Source: Luzula sylvatica | Lineage: Eukaryota; Streptophyta; Magnoliopsida; Poales; Juncaceae | DNA: 64,000 bases | Assembly (NCBI GenBank): GCA_946800325.1 | Contig: OX326958.1 | Coordinates: 61,683,793 to 61,747,792 of the forward strand | Direction: 5' to 3' | Shown here: piece by piece, positions 10,298 to 21,434 of the stretch | How positions within the stretch are numbered: the stretch's first letter is position 1 | Layout: each line of letters begins with the position of its first letter | The notes under the pieces: generated by a model | What the model saw: the letters and a program-made list of their open reading frames with translations, nothing else | Told to the model about the DNA's origin: nothing | Database searches by the model: none | Program-made: the position numbers and the translations under genes

Positions 10298-10587
10298 CAG
10301 GGGCGGACCCACGATCGATATATATATGGGGGATCGAATTTTATAGGAGGAGTCGAAATAAAAAAAAAATCAAAACATATGACTTGTGGGTCTTAAACTC
10401 AAGACCTCTCATCTCGTAAACATCAAATTTATCACTACGCTACTCTAATTTTTGAAAAATACAATTTTTTTTTTTGTATTTATTACTTTTCAAATGAACA
10501 AAATAATTTTAATTTTTCGCTAACACATTGATTTTTTATTTTATAAAGGGAGACCGGGCCTCCCGCTCGCCTCCCCCAGATCCACTG
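10298..10587. mobile_element. hAT-type MITE with perfect 8-bp TSD
   Basis: The element begins CAGGGGCGGACCCA and ends CCCAGATCCACTG, which are imperfect inverted repeats. It is flanked on both sides by ATTGCAAG (10290-10297 and 10588-10595). An 8-bp duplication with CA…TG ends is diagnostic of hAT. Confidence 0.88.
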
Positions 10588-10676
10588 ATTGCAAGTTTCC
10601 TTGTAACCAAGAATTAATCAAAACAGATGCAAAAAAAGAAATATACTGTAAATATTGAAGATTCAAAAAAGAAAAC

Positions 10677-10850
10677 ATGTACCTTAATCTTGGTGGTGCC
10701 ACCTCTCAACCTATATACCCGGGATTATCTTATTATGATCTTTCTGCAATTGATCAATATCAACCACAACACAGTCTTCACTTGTTAGGCCATGCAATAT
10801 ATGATCATCATTCTTCTCCTTTTTTTGATCCTTTCTCCGCTAAATCGTGA
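10677..10850 (+). CDS. Small open frame (57 aa), unrecognised, coding-like
   Basis: ATG at 10677 to TGA at 10850 reads MYLNLGGATSQPIYPGLSYY … HHSSPFFDPFSAKS. The composition (Tyr/His/Pro/Ser, few Lys or Ile) differs from the surrounding AT-driven frames and resembles the C-terminal tail of a plant regulatory protein. There is no known domain. It may be an isolated last exon that an upstream intron would have joined; the bases before the ATG are A-rich with no clean acceptor. Confidence 0.3.
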   Translation: MYLNLGGATSQPIYPGLSYYDLSAIDQYQPQHSLHLLGHAIYDHHSSPFFDPFSAKS

Positions 10851-10857
10851 TACTAGT

Positions 10858-11659
10858 CAGTGACGGATCTTGAGCGACATAATTGGGGGTGGAGGAGGTT
10901 CACTATTACTGAATCATAAAAAATATTCTATAAAAACATCAATTCTAGATTTTTTTTTACACATTATAATTTTTTTTTTGAAGGTTTCAGTTTTTGTATT
11001 TTTTCGAAATATTTTAAATAAATAAAATTTGCTCGTGGCTAGTCTTTAGTTACAAGTTTTTTGAGAAAAACTTGAAAACTGAGTATGTTGCTCATATTAA
11101 AATTCAATTTTGATAATTTTAGAAAAATATGTTAATTGTATTTTTTGCGGGTGTTAGACATCTCGTTTTGCATTTCTGTATTTTTTTTTTGAAAAAAATA
11201 GAAATTTGAATGTCTTAGTCTTCAATTACGTAGTTTTTTAAGAAAAAAAATATCAAATTGAGGATTTTGTTTGTTTTAGACATTAACTTTGACATTTTCA
11301 AGGAAAACATAATACTTGATTTTTTTTGTGGGTGTTCATCATCCAATTGCTGGAGCAGAGTCAAAAGGAAAGAGTCCCGTCCCAGAGCCAACGCTTTCTC
11401 CTTCGTTCATCGATCCCAGTGGCTAGAATGGACTAGTGGCTAGAATGGACTGGGTCACAGAGCTCCCCGGCGCTTTTCTTGCCGGTTCACTTATTCAAAT
11501 TTTTGCGTTTTTTTTGAAAAAAATAAAATTTGTACTTCTTAGTCTTCAATTACAGAGTTATTTGAGAAAAACATTAAACATTAAAATTTAGTATTTTTCT
11601 CGTTTAAGACATCAATTTTGATATCTTTTGAAAATATTATAAATTTATTTTTTTGAAGG
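10858..11659. repeat. Left part of an unclassified repeat split by the copia element
   Basis: The segment begins CAGTGACGGATCTTGAGCG, resembling a hAT-like TIR, and holds several copies of a degenerate block (TTTTTCGAAATATTTT … TAGTCTTCAATTA…GAGAAAAAC) at about 10990, 11180 and 11510. The same block resumes at 19253 after the retrotransposon, so the copia element interrupted it. A short GTGGCTAGAATGGACT tandem duplication lies at about 11419. The right end was not located with confidence. Confidence 0.4.
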
Positions 11660-11908
11660 TGTCATTAATATAATATATGGATGTCGAGCAACAAATCTTG
11701 GGGAGATTGAGGCATTAATTATATGATATTTAGTATATTTGATATTGCATTATTTCCTTCTATTATAGTGTTTTATATGGCAAGAGGTTTCTTGGCCGGC
11801 ACTCACCCTCTCCTATATAAAGGAGGTAGTGGCTATTGTATTCATTCAATCCATTCAATAAAATTATTGTCTCCCCAAACTCTCTCTTTTCTTCTTCATT
11901 TTATAACA
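11660..11908 (+). repeat. 5' LTR of copia element 1
   Basis: TGTCATTAATATAATATATGG … TTTTATAACA. It includes a TATA-type box (CTATATAAAGG at about 11812), probably the U3 promoter, and AATAAA (about 11858) before the LTR end. Confidence 0.88.
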
Positions 11909-12399
11909 CGTTATCAGCACGATAGTCTCGAAATTTCGATCAAAAGATAAAATCTTGGATAAAGTCGAAAGCAAATACTGATATTTATCTGGTACGTAAT
12001 CTTCTTTATAGCTAGATTAATATGGTCTGCTTTTATCGAAATAGGTTAACAATATTAATATGGTCGGCTTTTATAAAGTTTGCATTATCGTAGATTAATA
12101 TAATCTTGTATTGTTCCCTTTTATTATCTCGGATAAACTCTATCTTTGCATTGTCTGTTTAATATTGTTTAATATAATCTTGTACTGTTTCATACAAATC
12201 ATTATCGAAATAGCTAGATTAATAAAGTTCTTACAAAAGTACAATTATTTTTTATTTTAACCCATACAAATCATAATCATTTTTATGCCTTTCTTGTTTT
12301 GTTCCGTGTAAGGTATATAGGCCCAGATATTGTGTATGTATGAAAATATTCCTTTTTATTTATTCCTTTTATGTACGAAATTATTCCTTTTATTCAAAT

Positions 12400-12790
12400 A
12401 TGATGCAACCAGAAGTTGTATGAAATATATCATCGAATATTGATATGTCACCAGAAGTTGCATGTTCATTTTATTAAGGCACCCGAAGTTGCTCGTTTCA
12501 ACTATGTAACCAGAAGTTACATGTTCAGTTTATTAAGGCACCCGAAGTTGCTCGTTTCAATTATGCAACATGAAGTTGCATGTTCATTTTATTAACGCAC
12601 CCGAAGTTGCGAGTTTAAATTACGCACCAGAAGTTGCGAATATATTTAATTTTATTTCTAGTACTTTTTCTTGTACATTTATTTCGCACGTTTAATTTTG
12701 ATTATTTATGCACCTAAAGCTACAATTTAGTTTATTGATACAAATAAAGTTGAAATTTATTCTAATTGAAACCTGAAGTTTCAATATAAA
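12400..12790 (+). repeat. Tandem ACCxGAAGTTGC repeats in the copia 5' leader
   Basis: Between the LTR and gag, about eight copies of a motif like CACCCGAAGTTGC or ACCAGAAGTTGC recur at about 30-bp spacing, with a higher-order unit of about 62 bp (…TTCATTTTATTAAGGCACCCG). They are noncoding. Related GAAGTT/CTTC motifs occur in the minus-strand copia element, so this is a family trait. Confidence 0.65.
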
Positions 12791-12835
12791 ATTTGCGAGC
12801 GTCTAATTTATTCACCTCTTTTATATAGCTTCGAG

Positions 12836-13868
12836 ATGTCGAATTTGACAAAGCTGGAATTTGTAGCTCTTGACATATCGGGCAAGAATTATTATCATGG
12901 ATTCTCGATGCGGAGATCCAGCTTGACGCTATGGGTCTAGGAGACGCCATAAAATCGGATAACAAGGCATCGACCCAAGAACGGGCGAAGGCGATGATCT
13001 TTCTTCGCCACCATCTTCACGAAGCATTAAAGAGTGAATAACTTACTATCAAGGATCCTCTAATTTTGTGGGAAAATCTCAAGGAGAGGTATGACCACCA
13101 GAAGACGGTAATACTCCCAAGGGGTCGTGACGAGTGGACGCACCTGAGGTTACAAGATTTTAAATCGGTGTGTGACTATAATTCCGCAATGTTTAGAAAT
13201 GTTTCTCAGCTGAAACTTTGCGGTGAAAATATCACTGATGGAGTGATGGGGATATGCTAGAGAAGACTTTTACTACCTTTCATGCCTCAATTTTTATTTT
13301 GCAACAACAGTACAGAGAAAAAGGGTTCAAAAAGTTCTCTGATTTAATTTCATGTCTGCTTGTAGCAGAACAGAATAACAAGTTGTTGCTCAAAAATCAC
13401 GAGACCCGTCGGACGGGTTCTAGCCCTTTCCCTGAAGCGAATGCAGCTACTTTTAATGGTCATAATCGCAGGCGCTTTCCTAGTCGTGCACGCGGACGCA
13501 GACGCGGAAATGGTAGAGGTCGAGGTCGAGGTCGAAACAATTTTTTCTCCCGTGAAGGTCAAATCAAGAATCCCGCGCAAGAAGGCAATAAACGGCAAAA
13601 TGTCAAGGGATCTGGCGATCCATGCTATAGGTGCGGCGTCAAAGGGCATTGGTCACGTGCTTGCCCTACGTCAAAGCACCTCGTTGAGATTTACCAAGCC
13701 TCCCTGAAGGAGAAAGAAAATACCAAAGAAGTTAATTTGGTCTATCAAGATAATGAATACCCTTTTAATATGCCCTTGGTAAATACACGTTTGGACGTGG
13801 AGGACTATCTTAACCCTCCAAATGTTGATAACGAGTATTCCCTAGCCGGCATGGATGCCCAGGATTAG
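12836..13868 (+). pseudogene. copia gag (decayed), CCHC zinc knuckle present
   Basis: It starts MSNLTKLEFVALDISG and shows the UBN2-type gag region (WENLKERYDHQKTVILP) and a basic Arg/Gly stretch before a C-x2-C-x4-H-x4-C knuckle (CYRCGVKGHWSRAC, about 13623-13664). It is broken by a one-base shift near 12898, a stop at 13039 and another shift near 13250. Confidence 0.8.
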
Positions 13869-14023
13869 AAAATGTCTCTATCAATAGTGCTTTATTTTAT
13901 CTTTATTTTCTAGTATGTTTGTTTTTGCTTTCTAGAGTTCTTAGCATGTCATTTTATTATAATCATTGTATCTTACATAGTATTTGTTTTGTTTAATGAA
14001 GAGACCTGGAGATCTCATTTCTT

Positions 14024-14353
14024 TTGAATTTGACGAAAATGGATGACGATAATATATGCCTAGCGGATAGTGCAACGACACATACAATACTTACGAATAT
14101 AAAATATTTTACTAATTTGACAACGATGAAAGCAAACGTCAATGCAATATCAGGCACCTCAACCATGATTGAGGGCTCCGGAAGAGCCATTATTTTATTA
14201 GCTAGAGGTACTAAATTCGTAATAGATGATGCTTTATTATCTACTAAGTCAAAAAGAAACTTGTTAAGTTTCAAAGATATCCGCAGAAATGGGTATCATA
14301 TAGAAATAATGAATAAAGATAATATTGAGTATCTTCACATAGGGCATGTTTGA
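14024..14353 (+). pseudogene. copia aspartic protease region, cut by MITE
   Basis: The frame carries the copia protease active-site context CLADSATTHTIL. It stops being retroviral at 14342, where a MITE begins. Coding resumes in the same frame at 15671 across the ATA target site. Confidence 0.8.
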
Positions 14354-15331
14354 TTTGGGGGATTTTGATATACATGGATACGTGAAATACATGTATATCG
14401 CTATTCATGTATTTGATGATCCATGTGAGTTGTTTGATTTGTTGTATTTTGAAATCATGTATATCAAATCCCTTGTTTGATTCTTTCGGGCAAAATCCAC
14501 GATTTTAATATTTTAATATTTAATTCTTGTTATACAATATTGTATTATATTTCTTTACATTTCCTAATATTATATTGTATAATATTAGATTTATATTATA
14601 TTATATATTATACAATATAATATAAAATAAAATAATATAATATAATTTTATATTATATTATATTATAAATAATATTATATTATATTATATTATAAATAAT
14701 ATTATATTATATTATATCGTTTTATATGATATTGTTTTATGTTATATTATATTTGTATGTATCATATTATATTGTAACATATTATACTGTGTCATATTAT
14801 ATTATATTATATTATATTATATTGTTTTATATTTAATTATATTGTAATATATATTATAATATTATATTATATTTAATTATATTATATTATATTACGTAAT
14901 ATAATACTATTTTTTATGTTATATTATATTGTGTTATATCATATTATATTGTAACATATTATATTGTATTATTATATCATATTATATTATCTTATGTTAT
15001 ATTATATTATATTATATTATGTTTTATTATGTTGTGTTATGTTATACTATATTATAGTATATTATATTGCTCCATATTATTATTATTAGATTAGATTATA
15101 ATATATTATATTATTACTATATTGTTTTATATTATATTATATTATATTATATAATTTATTATTATTATAATTAATATATTATATCGTACTATATTATATT
15201 ATATCATATTGAATTATGTCATATTATTTTATATTATAGTATATTATATTATATTTTGTTATATTATATTGTATAATATAATATAATATAATATAATATA
15301 TTATTAGTATTATTATTATATATTATATTGC

Positions 15332-15364
<33 letters not shown>

Positions 15365-15670
15365 ATTCCTATATTATATTATATGATATAATATTATATT
15401 CATATAATATATATTATTTTATTATTTTGTTATTTTATAATATTATTATGTCATTACTAATACATATAATATGAATAAAATATTTTTATCTTGAAATACA
15501 TGGATTAGCTCTCTCCTTGTATTTTGGAATACCAATTTTTTTTTTGTATTTCACTATCCATGGATTTGGAGAGTGAAATACAATACACCTAAAAATCAAA
15601 CAATGGATTTTGCAATATCCATGTATTTGAAAATACATATCCATCAAAATCCTTCAAATCAAACATGCCC
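14342..15670. mobile_element. PIF/Harbinger-like MITE with expanded AT satellite core
   Basis: The ends GGGCATGTTTGATTTG… and …CAAATCAAACATGCCC are inverted repeats, and a 3-bp ATA flanks both sides (14339-14341, 15671-15673). The interior from about 14510 to 15470 is an irregular (ATATT)n-like array that accounts for most of the 1.3 kb. A TTA/TAA-type 3-bp duplication is usual for PIF/Harbinger; ATA is close but not canonical. Confidence 0.75.
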
Positions 15671-16951
15671 ATAACGAATATTGTTTGTGGCAATAAATGC
15701 ATGTTAGAAGAATTGCCTGCTTTGTCAATAGGTTTGTATTATACGCGTATTAATACAATTGAGGCAAATCATGCTGTAATGAAAAATGAGTTTAATAATT
15801 CACAAAATGATTTTGTGGTATGGCATGAACGTTTAGGTCACCCAGGAGCGATAATGATGCGAAGAATTGCAGAAAATTCTGATGGGCATCAGTTAAAGAA
15901 CCAGAAGATTCTATTACCAAACGAAATATCATGTGCTGCATGTTATACATGAAAGTTAATCGTTAGGACATCACAAAACTAGGGTTGGGAATGAATCACC
16001 CAATTTCCTTGAGCATATCCAAGGTGATATATGTGGGCCCATTACCCCATCATGTAGACCATTTAGATATTGTATGGTATTAGTAGATGCATTACTAGAT
16101 GGTCACATGCATGTTTATTGTCTTCTCGAAATGTTGCATTTGCGAGACTACTTGCTCAAATAACTAGATTAAGAGCTCAATTCCCGGATTATACAATTAA
16201 GACAATCCGTCTTGACAATGCCGGTTAGTTCACATCCCAAACATTTAATGACTATTGTATGTCAGTTGAGCATCCAGTAGCCCATGTACACACGTAAAAT
16301 GGTCTAGCATGATTGCTTATCAAACGATTACAATTAATTGCAAGGTCCCTAATTATGAAATCAAAGTTATCATCATTTGTGTGGGACCACGCCATATTAC
16401 ATGTTGCAGCACTTATTAGATTAAGACCAACTACTTATCACAAGTACTCCCCTATATAACTTGTAACTGGCCAGCAACCAAATATATCCCATCTAAGAAC
16501 TTTTGGTTGTGCCGTTTATGTTCCGGTAGCTCCACCGTAACGCACAAAGATGGGACCCCAAAGAAGATTGAGAATTTATGTCGGCTTCGAATCTCCATCA
16601 ATTATTAAATATCTTGAACCATTAACTAGAGATCAATTCACAGCAAGATTTGCTGATTGTAAGTTTGATGAAGCTATGTTCCCAGCGTTAGGAGGAGAGA
16701 AACGAACGCAGGAAAAGCAAGAAATTACATGGAATGCATCATCAATGTATCATTATGATCCTCGAACAAATCAATCTGAACTAGAAGTCCAGAAAATTAT
16801 TCATTTGCAACAAATTGCAAATCAACTACCAGATGCATTCATTGATACGAAAAGAGTAACTAAATCGTATATTCCAGCAGACAATGTTCTTGCTCGTATT
16901 GAAATATCCTTGGATAATTCTAAAAGTGATGTACGCCAGAAGCGTGGTTGA
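15671..16951 (+). pseudogene. copia integrase region (decayed)
   Basis: The GAG-pre-integrase motif WHERLGHPGAIMMRRI with a downstream C-x2-C is intact in one frame to about 15952. The catalytic core that follows (QGDICGPI…) is interrupted by several stops and shifts. The 16550-16951 frame carries the C-terminal linker. Confidence 0.75.
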
Positions 16952-17424
16952 CCAATCGGTTCCAAAGATAAAAATCCAAGGAAGAAAAGGGAACAAGATA
17001 AAGTTGGCATAACTGAAGTAATCAATACTTCTGATAAAATAAATTCTTCTGAAAAGAATATTGATGATAACACAGTAGCAGACACAAATGAACAAATAAC
17101 CCCTGTAGAGGTTCAGGTACCTGACAATGTTGAAAACATTGATAATAATGAGATCTCAATAAACTATGTCTCCACTGAAAATAGATGGAACCGAAATAAA
17201 ACTGTCATTGACAAATATTTTGTATATGCAATCGCGATTGATATAATGAAAGAAAAAGATGATCAAGAACAAAAACAATTGAAGAATGTCGACGTAGGAA
17301 AGATTGGCCAAAATGGAGAGATGCAATTCAAGCGGAATTACAGTATCTTGAGAAACGTGAAGTTTTTGGACCTGTAGTCCAAACACCAAATGGTATACAA
17401 CCCGTAGGATACAAATGAGTATTT

Positions 17425-18889
17425 GTGAGAAAACGTAATGAGAAAAATAAAATTGTAAGATATAAAGCGAGACTTGTTGCACAAGGATTCACACAAAGAC
17501 CCGGGATTGATTATGACGAAACTTATTCTCTTGTTTTAGATGCAATTACGTTTAGATTTCTAATTAGTTTGACAGTCTCAAAAGGACTAGATATGCATCT
17601 CATGGATGTTGTAACAGCTTATTTATATGGATCACTTCATAGTGATATCTACATGAAAGTCCCTGAAGGATTAAAAGTGTCTGAGGCATGTAACACAAAA
17701 TCTCGTGGAATGTATTCCATAAAATTAAAAAGATCTTTGTATGGGTTAAAACAATCCGGAAGAATGTGGTATAACCGTCTAAATGAAAATCTCACTAAAG
17801 AAGGATATCATAACAACCCAATTTGTCCATGTGTCTTTATTAGAAAATCAAATTCCGGATTTGTAATTATTACGGTCTATGTTGATAATCTAAATATCAC
17901 CGGAACTCCTGAAGAACTTCAAAGTACCGCTGCATACTTAAAAAGTGAATTTGAAATGAAATATCTTGGAAAGACAAAATTTTGTCTCGGATTGATAATC
18001 GAACATTTGAGAAATGGGATATTTGTCCACCAATCTACTTACGTAGAAAATGTTCTAAAACGATTTAATATGGACAAATCACATCCATTAAGTTCACCAA
18101 TGGAAGTTCGATCTCTTGATGTTAAGAAAGATTGTTTCCGTCCAAAGGAGGATAACGAAGAAGTCCTTGGTCCAGAAGTATCATATTTAAGTACAATTGG
18201 TGCATTAATGTACCTATCTAATTATACCAGGCCTGGCATATCATTCGCTGTTAATCTGCTAGCAAGATATAGTTCAGCGCCAACACGAAGGCATTGGAAT
18301 GACATTAAACACGTACTTCGTTATCTCCGAGGAACAACGGATATTGGATTGTTTTATCAAAAGACCTCGGAATCTAAATTAGTCGGATATGCAGATGCTG
18401 GATACATGTCAGATCCACATAAAGCTCGGTCTCAAACTGGATATTTATTTACATATGGTGAGACTGCCATATCCTGGCCGATCCACCAAGCAAACCTTGG
18501 TTGTCACATCATCAAATCATTCTGAAATAATAGCACTTCATGAGGCTAGTAGGGAGTGTATATGGCTGAGGTCAATGATTCAACACATTCAAGAATCATG
18601 TTGTATTAAAACAATCAAAGGGAGTCCAACACTGATACACGAAGATAATGCTGCATGTATTGCCCAGATTAAGGGAGGATATATCAAAGGAGATAGGACG
18701 AAACATATTTCTCCAAAATTGTTCACCTCAAAGAAGAGCGGAGAAATTGATATCCAGCAAATTCGCTCGAGTAATAATCTTGCAGATTTCTTCACCAAAT
18801 CGTTGCCAACTAAAACTTTCAGGCAACTAAGACATAAGATTGGACTCCATCATTTTATAGATGTTTGTACCCATGAGGGGGAGAAATAA
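17425..18889 (+). pseudogene. copia reverse transcriptase and RNase H (decayed)
   Basis: The RT is recognisable from YKARLVAQGFTQRPGIDYDE through SLYGLKQSGRMWYNRL. The active-site box reads YVDN instead of YVDD (AAT codon at 17887-17889), which should abolish catalysis. RNase H follows (GYADAGYMSDPHKARSQTGY). One extra C near 18478 shifts the frame, and the end (HSEIIALHEASRECIWLRS … EDNAACIAQ … TKHI) is in another frame. Confidence 0.85.
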
Positions 18890-19004
18890 TACGCGCTACA
18901 TTCTTTTTCCCTAGTCATGGTTTTTATCCCAATAAGTTTTTCCTGACCAGGTTTTTAACGAGGTAGATTCTCGTGCGTATGAAATATTGACATCCAAAGG
19001 GGAG

Positions 19005-19252
19005 TGTTATGAATATAATAAATAGATGTCGAGCAACAAATCTTGGGGAGATTGAGACATTAATTATATGATATTTAGTATATTTGATATTGTATTATTT
19101 CTTTTTATTGTAGCGTTTTATATGGCAAGAGCTTTCTTGGCCGGCGCTCACCCTCTCCTATATAAAGGGGTAGTGGCTATTGTATTCATTCAATCAATTC
19201 AATAAAATTATTGTCTCCCCAAACTCTCTCTTTTTTTCTTCATTTTATAACA
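19005..19252 (+). repeat. 3' LTR of copia element 1
   Basis: TGTTATGAATATAATAAATAG … TTTTATAACA. It aligns end to end with the 5' LTR with scattered substitutions, which indicates an insertion that is not very recent. Confidence 0.88.
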
Positions 19253-20176
19253 GTTTTTAGCATTTTTACGAAGTATTTTGAAAAAAAATATAAACTTGCA
19301 TTTGTTAGTCTTCAATTATAGAACAATTAATTGTATACATATTGTTTGATAGTTTCCTTATCATAATTGTTTGAATCTGATTATGATGACACTCAAACAG
19401 GTATACAATTAAAAACTTATTCGATATATAGATCTAATCTAATATCAAATAATCATACACATTACATTATACGAAAATTAATATGCACGATAATAAATAC
19501 TTATCACAGTAAATAACAATTTCTGGTATATAAGTTAATCGTTCACCTAAACTATAAATATATTTACACCAAAACATAAATATCTTTCATGAGACAACCT
19601 TGATATACATTGTGTACGTTGCCCTCTCCTTCTTGATTGCGATTATGTCGATCTTGAATGTTCAAAGCTCCGGTTTCAACATCATGGTGTGTCGTTGGTC
19701 ATTGTAATCCCGAACTAGTTGTGATTACATTTGTGGCCAATACTATGATTTCGTCCACTTACAAAATTCCTGCATTTTGTTGGGCTAATATTTTGTTTTT
19801 CCAGTAACAAAATTCAGGGTCTCATTTTTTGCATGGGCATGAACAATGGACAAAATATATGATTTTCTCTGATACCTCAAAATAAACGACACCGCTTTCG
19901 CCCATAATTAAGGTTACTAGGACCAAGCAAGCACAAACTAATAAACTATCAACGCACACAAAATAGCTAGCGTGTTTGGGCTACATCTATTGAATTTATT
20001 AGTGTTTTGAGAATCACACGTTTCGCATTTAAATCATATTCATGCCATTGGTACAAGCTTGTACATTGCAGCACAAGATACATGATTGTAGAACTGTTCG
20101 TTGAGAGGCAATACGTATCTTTTAAATATGACTTATAAAATGCAATGTAAATCTCACAATGTTGCTACACGAATGG
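19253..20176. other. Right part of the split repeat, then start of MSL duplication unit 1
   Basis: 19253-19330 continues the repeat that the copia element interrupted. From about 19735 to 20130 the sequence matches 35045-35975 and 51783/58062-58905 (landmarks ACTATGATTTCGTCC and TTGTACATTGCAGCACAAGA), so this is the 3' flank of the first MSL duplication. No gene is seen. Confidence 0.55.
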
Positions 20177-21170
20177 AAGACCCGGCCCAGGGGCAAGCCC
20201 AGCAAGCCCCTGGCTAGGGCAACAATGGGCTAGGGGGCATTAGATATATAAAACTATGATTTATATATATATTGAGTATGTGTATTTTTCAGCCCAAATA
20301 CTTGTGCATTGGTTAAAAACCGAAAATTTAAGGGAACAAAGCCCAATTTTTATCAAGCCATTTATGACATTTAAAGCCTATATTTAATGAGAAAAATATA
20401 AATGTCAAAGGTAATTTCTCATATTTCTCTTTTTGTGTCATTTTTTTTAAACGGTCTCAATAGAGACTATTGGTCTCCTCCTCCACGCAAGGTAATTTTT
20501 TTTCTCCTCTTCATTTTTTTTTATTTTGCTGTTTATTTTGCCTCTAATTTGTCTGTTGTTCTTTATCTTTTTTTGCTTCTAATGAATGAAAATATTTTGT
20601 TTGTTTATTCTCTAATTTATTTCTTTTGCAATGTATACAAGTTGTTCGATGATATTTCCATTAGAAAAAAAACTAGAAAAACAAGAAGAAATTATAATTT
20701 TTCTTTCTCTAATACCAATTAAAAAAGGTATTCTATTCAATTATCTACTCATTGAGATATTTATTTTATTATCAAATAACTTGTTTTATTTTATCGTGTA
20801 AATTGAGATGACGAATGAAAAACGCAAGCAAAATTCCGGAGCTCAATTGAAAAATGTTTTTGGATAAATTAACGTACGATGAGTTGATTGAAGAATTTGT
20901 CTCGAAAAATGCAAGAAGAAATGTATTTTCTTAATTTTTTTTGTTGTTTGTTGTCATTTTGTTGAGTATATTAAAAGTACTTTTTGTGCATTTTCGATAA
21001 TAGAAATGTGTTAGGTTAAGATTTTTTAATTTATTTTTTAGAGAACTCAATTATTGTTAAGTATTTTTGCGTATTTTTTTTCAATAAATTGTTAGGGCAT
21101 CATTTTATATAACATTAAGATTCTTTGAATAGTTTGGGCTAGGGCAACGAAATTGCCGGGACCGGCCCTG
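20177..21170. mobile_element. hAT-like element with 8-bp TSD
   Basis: It is flanked by ACGAATGG at 20169-20176 and 21171-21178. The ends carry related GC-rich inverted blocks (AAGACCCGGCCCAGGGGC at left; GGACCGGCCCTG at right) with imperfect subterminal GGGCTAGGGC repeats. No transposase was identified in the 994 bp. Confidence 0.75.
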
Positions 21171-21434
21171 ACGAATGGTATAAAGCCTCACTTCGTAGAA
21201 ATGCAGGATCAAATCCTGCGCCGAGACATGGATACTATGGAGAGGCCTCCTAACAGGGATCTTATGTTGTATCGAGTTTGTGTTCGCGTGTGTGAGGTCA
21301 TGTAAATGTTGTCTATTGAACACTATATTGTTCTCAAAATCATGGTACATAAATACATCCTATATTCAAACCATAAAACTAATTATTTCACCTTACCATC
21401 AATACTAAAATCTCTACAACTTAACCTAATTTAA

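Larger units (their letters stand above)
11660..19252 (+). mobile_element. Ty1/copia LTR retrotransposon, degraded, with nested MITE
   Basis: LTRs of 249 and 248 bp flank a gag-PR-INT-RT-RH order, which is diagnostic of Ty1/copia. The 5' LTR ends at 11908 before a priming region starting GTTATCAGCACGATAG. The polypurine tract CCAAAGGGGAG directly precedes the 3' LTR. The 5-bp flanks (GAAGG / GTTTT) do not match, so the target duplication has decayed or one end was rearranged. Many stops and shifts show it cannot encode a full polyprotein. A second member of the same family lies on the minus strand at 51871. Confidence 0.92.

Noticed and set aside
11655..11659. Target duplication for copia element 1
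   Set aside because: GAAGG on the left does not match GTTTT on the right, so I claim no TSD.
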